Shown: piece after piece, positions 52,601-58,600 of the stretch
Layout: each line of letters starts with the position of its first letter
Position numbering within the stretch: position 1 is the first letter of the stretch
Assembly: GCA_016713245.1 (NCBI GenBank)
Contig: JADJPM010000001.1
Span: 310,001 to 374,000 of the forward strand
Reading direction: 5' to 3'
Length of the DNA: 64,000 nt
DNA from: Verrucomicrobiaceae bacterium
GTDB lineage: Bacteria; Verrucomicrobiota; Verrucomicrobiia; Verrucomicrobiales; Verrucomicrobiaceae
Program-made: the position numbers and the translations under genes
The notes under the pieces: model-generated
Database searches by the model: none
Told to the model about the DNA's origin: nothing
What the model saw: only the letters and a program-made list of their open reading frames with translations

Positions 52601-55600
52601 CGCCGTGATCGTGAAGGTCTGGCTCGCGGTGCTCGTGGTTGTGCCGGTGACGGCTCCGGTGCTTGAGTTGAGATTCAAACCATTCGGCAACGATCCGCTC
52701 GTCAGCGCATAGGTATAGGGCGAGACACCACCCGAGGCGGCCGCACTCGACGAATACGCTGTACCCACAGTGACGGTGGAGTTCAGAGTGGCGAGGGAGA
52801 TCACCGGGCAGATTTGCAGCGTCACGACCCGCGTGCCCTGGCAGCCAAAATTATCCGTTACACGAATGGTGAGGCTCGTGGCAGGCGATGCCGTCGCGCT
52901 GGGGGTGCCGCTGATCACGCCTGCCCCGCTCAGCGTCAGTCCGGCAGGCAGCGTGCCGCTCGTAATGGCAAAAGCATAAGGTGTGCTGCCCCCTGAAGCC
53001 GTGAGCGCCTGCGAGTAAGCCACACCCACCGTGCCACGCGGGAGGCTGGTCGGGGTGATCGTGATCGTAGGGCAGACCGGAGCCAGCGTGTAGCTGCGAG
53101 CACCAGAGCAGTTGTTCGCGTCCGTGGCGGTGATGGTGAAGGTCTGGCTCGTCGTGTTGGTCGAAACGCCAGTGATGGTGCCTGTGGAAGTGTTCAAGTT
53201 CAACCCGGCCGGAAGGCTGCCTGTGCTCACCGCATACACATACGGAAGGGCACCACCCGTGGCCGCGAAGCTCGCTGTGTAGCTCGCACCCACAGTGATC
53301 GAGGCGGAAATGGCCGGCAGTGCGATCACCGGGCAGATTTTGATCGTGTAGGCACGCGTGCCGGCACAGTTGAAGGCATCGAGAGCACGCACCGTGATCG
53401 AGGTGCCGCTGCCGTTCGAGGCCGTGGGCGTGCCGCTGAGCACGCCAGCACTCGTGAGCGTCAATCCAGCCGGCAAGGTGCCCGCGATGACACTGAACTG
53501 ATAGGGCCCGGTGCCGCCCGTGGCGCTAAAATTCACCGTCGGATAGGCGGTACCCACAAAACCATTCGTGATCGACGCCGGGTTCACGGTAATTGGCGGG
53601 CAGCTCATCGCCAGCGTGTAGGTGCGGGAGCCGGGGCAGCCGTTCGCATCCGTGGCGGTGAGCGTGATGGTGGCGCTGATTTCAACATTCGGCGTGCCGG
53701 TGATGGCACCCGTGCTCGTGTTGAGGCTCAGACCGCCTGGAAGCGTGCCGCTGCTGACCGAGTAAGTGTATGGAGCCACGCCGCCAGTGGCAGCCGCCGT
53801 TTGAGAGAAGACCGTGCCGACCGTGCCAGTGGTGGTGATGGCTGGCAGCGAGATTACCGGGCAGATCTTAATCGTGTAAGCACGCGGAGCCTGGCAACCG
53901 TAGGTATCCGTGGCGGTGATCGTCACACTGGTGCCTGCGCCATTCGCTGTCGTCGGCGTGCCGGCAAGCACACCTGCTGTCGTGAGCGTGAGACCACCAG
54001 GAAGCGTGCCTGCGGTGAGAGCAAAAGTGTAAGGCGCGGTGCCACCGCTACCGGTGATGGTTTGTGAGTAGGCGATGCCGACGGTGCCGACAGGCAGCGT
54101 GGCCGGATTCACCGTGATCGCGGGGCAAACAGGAGCCAGCGTGTAGCTGCGAGTGCCTGCGCAACCATTGGCATCCGTCGCAGAGACCACAAAGGTCTGG
54201 CTCGTGGTGCTCGTGGGCGTGCCAGAAAGCACACCCGTGGTCGAATTCAGGCTGAGACCGGCTGGAAGCGAGCCGGAGCTGATGCCAAAGACATACGGAG
54301 CCACGCCGTTCACGCCTGAGATCGTCTGCGAGTAGGCGGTGCCCACCGTGATCGTCGTCGAGATGGCCGAAAGCGACACCACGGGGCAGATTTTCACGTT
54401 CAGCGCCTTCGTGCCGGAGCAGCCGTAAGCATCGGTGGCTCGGAAAGTGATGCTCACGCCGGCTCCATTGCCCGCTGTCGGCGTGCCGCTGATTACGCCC
54501 GTGGTGCTGTTGAGGGTCAAACCGGCGGGCAGTGTGCCGCTGGCGATGCTGAAGGTGCGCGGAGCCGTGCCGCCGGTGGCAGTGAGCGTCTGCGAGTAGC
54601 TCGTGCCTGCCAATCCGGTGGCGAGCAGGACATTCGTGATCGTGACCGTGGGGCAGACCGGCGTCACCGTGTAGCTGCGGGAAGCCGAGCAGCCATTCAA
54701 ATCCGTCACGCCAATGGTGAAGGTGGCCGCCGCGTTCGAGGTCGGCAGGCCGCTGAGCACGCCATTCGAGGTCAGTGTGAGTCCGGCGGGCAGCGTGCCG
54801 GTGGTCACACTGTAAAGATAAGGCGCACGACCTCCGGTGATGCCCATCGTCTGCGAGTAACTCGTGCCCACCGTGCCGTTTGGCAGCGTGGCGGGGCTCA
54901 GGGTGAGCACCGGGCATTGCAGCGTCAGCGTGTAGTTTTGCATCGCCGCGCAGCCTTTGGCATCCACCGCCTGCACCGTGAAGGTGAACACGCCCACTTC
55001 GAGCGGCGTGCCACCGAGCACTCCACCGCTGCTGAAAGTCATGCCATCTGGCAGCACCCCATTCGCCAGGCTCCACACATACGACGCGGTGCCTCCGGCG
55101 GCTGCCAGCGTCTGGGAGTAAGCCGTGTCCTGCGTGCCTGCGGGCAGTGTGGCAGGCGTGATCGTGATGGCCGGGCAGTCACGCAGACCGAAGTCGATCG
55201 TCTTCTCGTAGCTGCCACCGCCGCTGGTGCCCGGCTCCGTGCCTGCCGCCATGGCGAACGGCATCGACATGACCGCCGAACCTTTGACGCCCGGCTGCGC
55301 TCCGTTGTTGTCGTTGTCCGTGCCATCGTCGAGCGTGAACGTCACGCCGGAGGCCAGCGCGGCGTTGGCCGGCGGGAATGGAAGGCGCACGCGATAGTTT
55401 CCAGCCGCATTACCAAGGCCGAAGATGTAAGCGCCGTTGTCATCCGTCTGCGTCGTCATCACGACCGCTCCAGTGCTCGCATTCAGAAGCTCCACCTGCA
55501 GGCCGCCGACGCCGAGCTCACCCGTCGCGAAATCATAGCGGCCGTCGTTGTCGAGATCGTTCCACACCACATCACCCACCGCGAGACCGGTGGTGAGGCC

Positions 55601-58600
55601 AAAGTCCACGGAGAACTCGGTGTTCGCATCCGTGTCGCCATCGTTGATGGGCTCCGTGCCGGTCTTGAGGGTCAAAACGGGGCTGTAGATCAGCGTGCCC
55701 GCACCGCCGGGCTGGCGGCCGTTGTTGTCATTGTTCACGCCGTCGTCGTTGAGGTTCGGTGCGCCGGAGGTCAGCGGCAGCGCACCCGTCGGCGTGACGG
55801 TGACGTAGTATTTGCCATCGGCCAGCGGGCTGAAGACATAGCTGCCTGCGCTGGTCGTGGTGATGCTCGGCATCGCTTCATAGTCAGCATCATCGCCGGT
55901 GCCGCCAATCTCACCATCCGCGCCGGTATGATAAAGGCGCAGCACCACGCCGCTCACACCGGACTCGCCCACTTCCTTGAGGCCGTTGGCGTTCACATCA
56001 TTCCACACCGCATTACCGAGGCAGAGACGCTCAGCCGTCGGAGGCAAGGTTTGGAAGAGCAGGCTGTCTTCGAATCCAAACGGGTTGTTTCCATACACGC
56101 CGATGGAAAGACCGTCCGCGGAGATGCCGTCGCCGCCGTTGTAGAGGTTCCAGCCGGCGTAATTGATGTCCTGCGCCACATGGCCGTCATTGCGCAGCAC
56201 GTTCATGATGGTGACGTAGCTCGCCGTGGGTGAATCCCACATCACGGCAAAGCTGGCGGTGCTGTTGTAGATCGTTCCGATCACGCGACCGGTATCAGAG
56301 ATGGCTCCGACAATGCCGCCGAGCGTGTCCGCGGCAGCGCGAGGCAGGTTTTGCCGTGTGCTGGTCAGCGTGTCATAAACGAACGCAACCGGCACGCCGG
56401 CGGTGGTCTCGGCAGAACCGATGTAGCGGCCGTTCGGGCTCACTTTGCCACCTTTGAGTTTGCCGGTGAAAGTAGCCACCACGGTGCTCCAGCCATCCTG
56501 CACATTGCCGCGGCGGATCTGGCCCTGACCGCTCGAATTGATCACCAGCAGCACCGTGCCGTCCTCGGAGGCATCAAGCACCTCACGAAGGCCGGTGATG
56601 GCCGTCCAGGTGCGGCTGCTCAGCGTCCAATAACCGCCCTGCGCCGCCGTGGCACCCGCCGGACCATCGGGATCGACGGTGCCAAAGGCATACAAGTTGT
56701 CGCCGGTGATGGCCGTCGGCGTGGCACTGATGCTCGGATTCGCATCAAACGGCGTCTGCAGGCGCTGCGTGGTGCCCGCAGCACGGTTATGATACCAGGC
56801 GATGATGTTCGCATTGGCTCCGCTGGTCCATTTTTCATGACCGACGACGTTTCCATCGTCATTCACGTCATTGCCCATGCCATACGGATTGGTCGGGGTG
56901 ACCTTCGTGATGTCCGTGAACACATTCGTGAGCGTGTTCATCACGAAACCGCGTGTCGTGGTGCCAAAACGCACGCCGGTGATCCAGCGGCCGTTTGGGG
57001 ACATGTTCATGATGCACTGCGCCTGATTGAAGCCCTGGCCGCCGAGCACGTCCTTGCCAATGCGGGTGACGGAATACTGCGAACCCAGCGTCAGGCTGCG
57101 GGTGCTCGGGCAGATGGCAGCGACTGGCGGCGCTGCGTTGGCGAGGTAGCCGAAGTTCAGATTCAGGTTCTGCGAGCCGGCGGTGATGGTGCTGCTGGCC
57201 TGCCCGTCTAGCGGAGCCTGCGGATCGGCGGTGACGGTGGCTCCGCTCATGTTCGTGAGGGAGTCGAGGCGCACTTTCACCACATAGGTGGCGTTCGGCA
57301 GGCCGTTGAAGCGGTAGCTGCCATCTGAGCCGACGATGCGCTGATCCTTCCAGGTGGTGCCTGCGGCATCGTAAAGCTCCACCACGGCTCCAACGATGGC
57401 GCCTTCACCGCCATCACGTCCGCCGTTGCCATTGCTATCGGCAAAAACGATGCCGCCCAGTGCTCCAGCATAGGCGCGGCCAAAGTCCAGGTGCTCGATC
57501 TCCCAGCCGCCCTGCAAGGTCACGGCATGGGAGGTGACGGTGGTGGTCTGCGTCATGCCAGCGGGGAAGTCAGGATCACTGCCGTCAAAGGTGATGGTGT
57601 AGGTGCCAGCGGGTACGAGGAATTCATAGGCTCCCGTGGCAGTCGTGGTGGTGGTGCGGCTGACGGGGGTGCTGTTCGTGGTGGTGCCGCTGAGGTTCAC
57701 GGTGATCGCGGCCACGCCGGTTTCAGTGTCATCGCGGACGCTGTTGGAATTCGCATCGTAAAAGACGCTGCCGATGAGCGCTCCCAGCTCGGCAAAGCCG
57801 AAATCCGCCGTGAGCACTGTTTGGCCTGCGGTGAGGTTTACGACCACATCTTCACCCGTGGTGGGCAGCATGGTATTGAAGAGACCGGCATTCGGGCTGC
57901 CTGCCGGGGCTGGCACATGCTGCTCGGAGACGTGGACGATGTATTGCGCTGGCGGCAGCTTCGTGACGCTGTAGATGCCGCTGGCGTTGGTGAGGGCGCT
58001 AGCCACCTGAGGCTCCTCGGCGTCGTTTTCGCCATTGCCATTCTCATCGAGATAGACGGCCACGAGGACGTTCGGCACGCCGTTTTCACCTGTGTCCTTC
58101 ACGCCATCCATGTCCGTGTCATAATAGACGAGGTCTCCGATGCTGCCGCTGTGGTTGAAGCCGTAGTTCACATCCGTCCGCATTTGCAGCGCGGCGAGTG
58201 TGACGGTCCGCACGGCAGCTCCACCCGTGACAAAGGTCATCCCAGCAGGCACCGTGCTCTCGATGACATCGACGAGGTAGGCTCCGGGCGTGACGCTATC
58301 GAAGAGATAGAGGCCATTGCTGGCCGTGAGAGCGGAGCGCAGCAGCAAATCACCGGCATCCAGTGTGCCGCTGCTGTTTACGTCCCGGTGGAGACACACG
58401 GTGACGCCCGTGAGAGGGGCTTCATCGCCGCTGAAGACATTGTTTTCATGCGCATCGGTATAGATAAAGCCACCGAGCGTGGCAGTGGAGGGCGGCAGGG
58501 CGTTGATGCCGAAATCCGCATCGCTCAGCGAGCTCGTATTCGTGGCCAGCGTGCGCTGGAGGGCGGGCGGCGTCGTCGTCACCCAGTTAGCAGGGAGAGT

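Noticed and set aside
48861..55180. CRISPR-like regular repeats
   Set aside because: Repeats are about 263 bp, diverged and in frame with the protein; no short identical repeat-spacer pattern.
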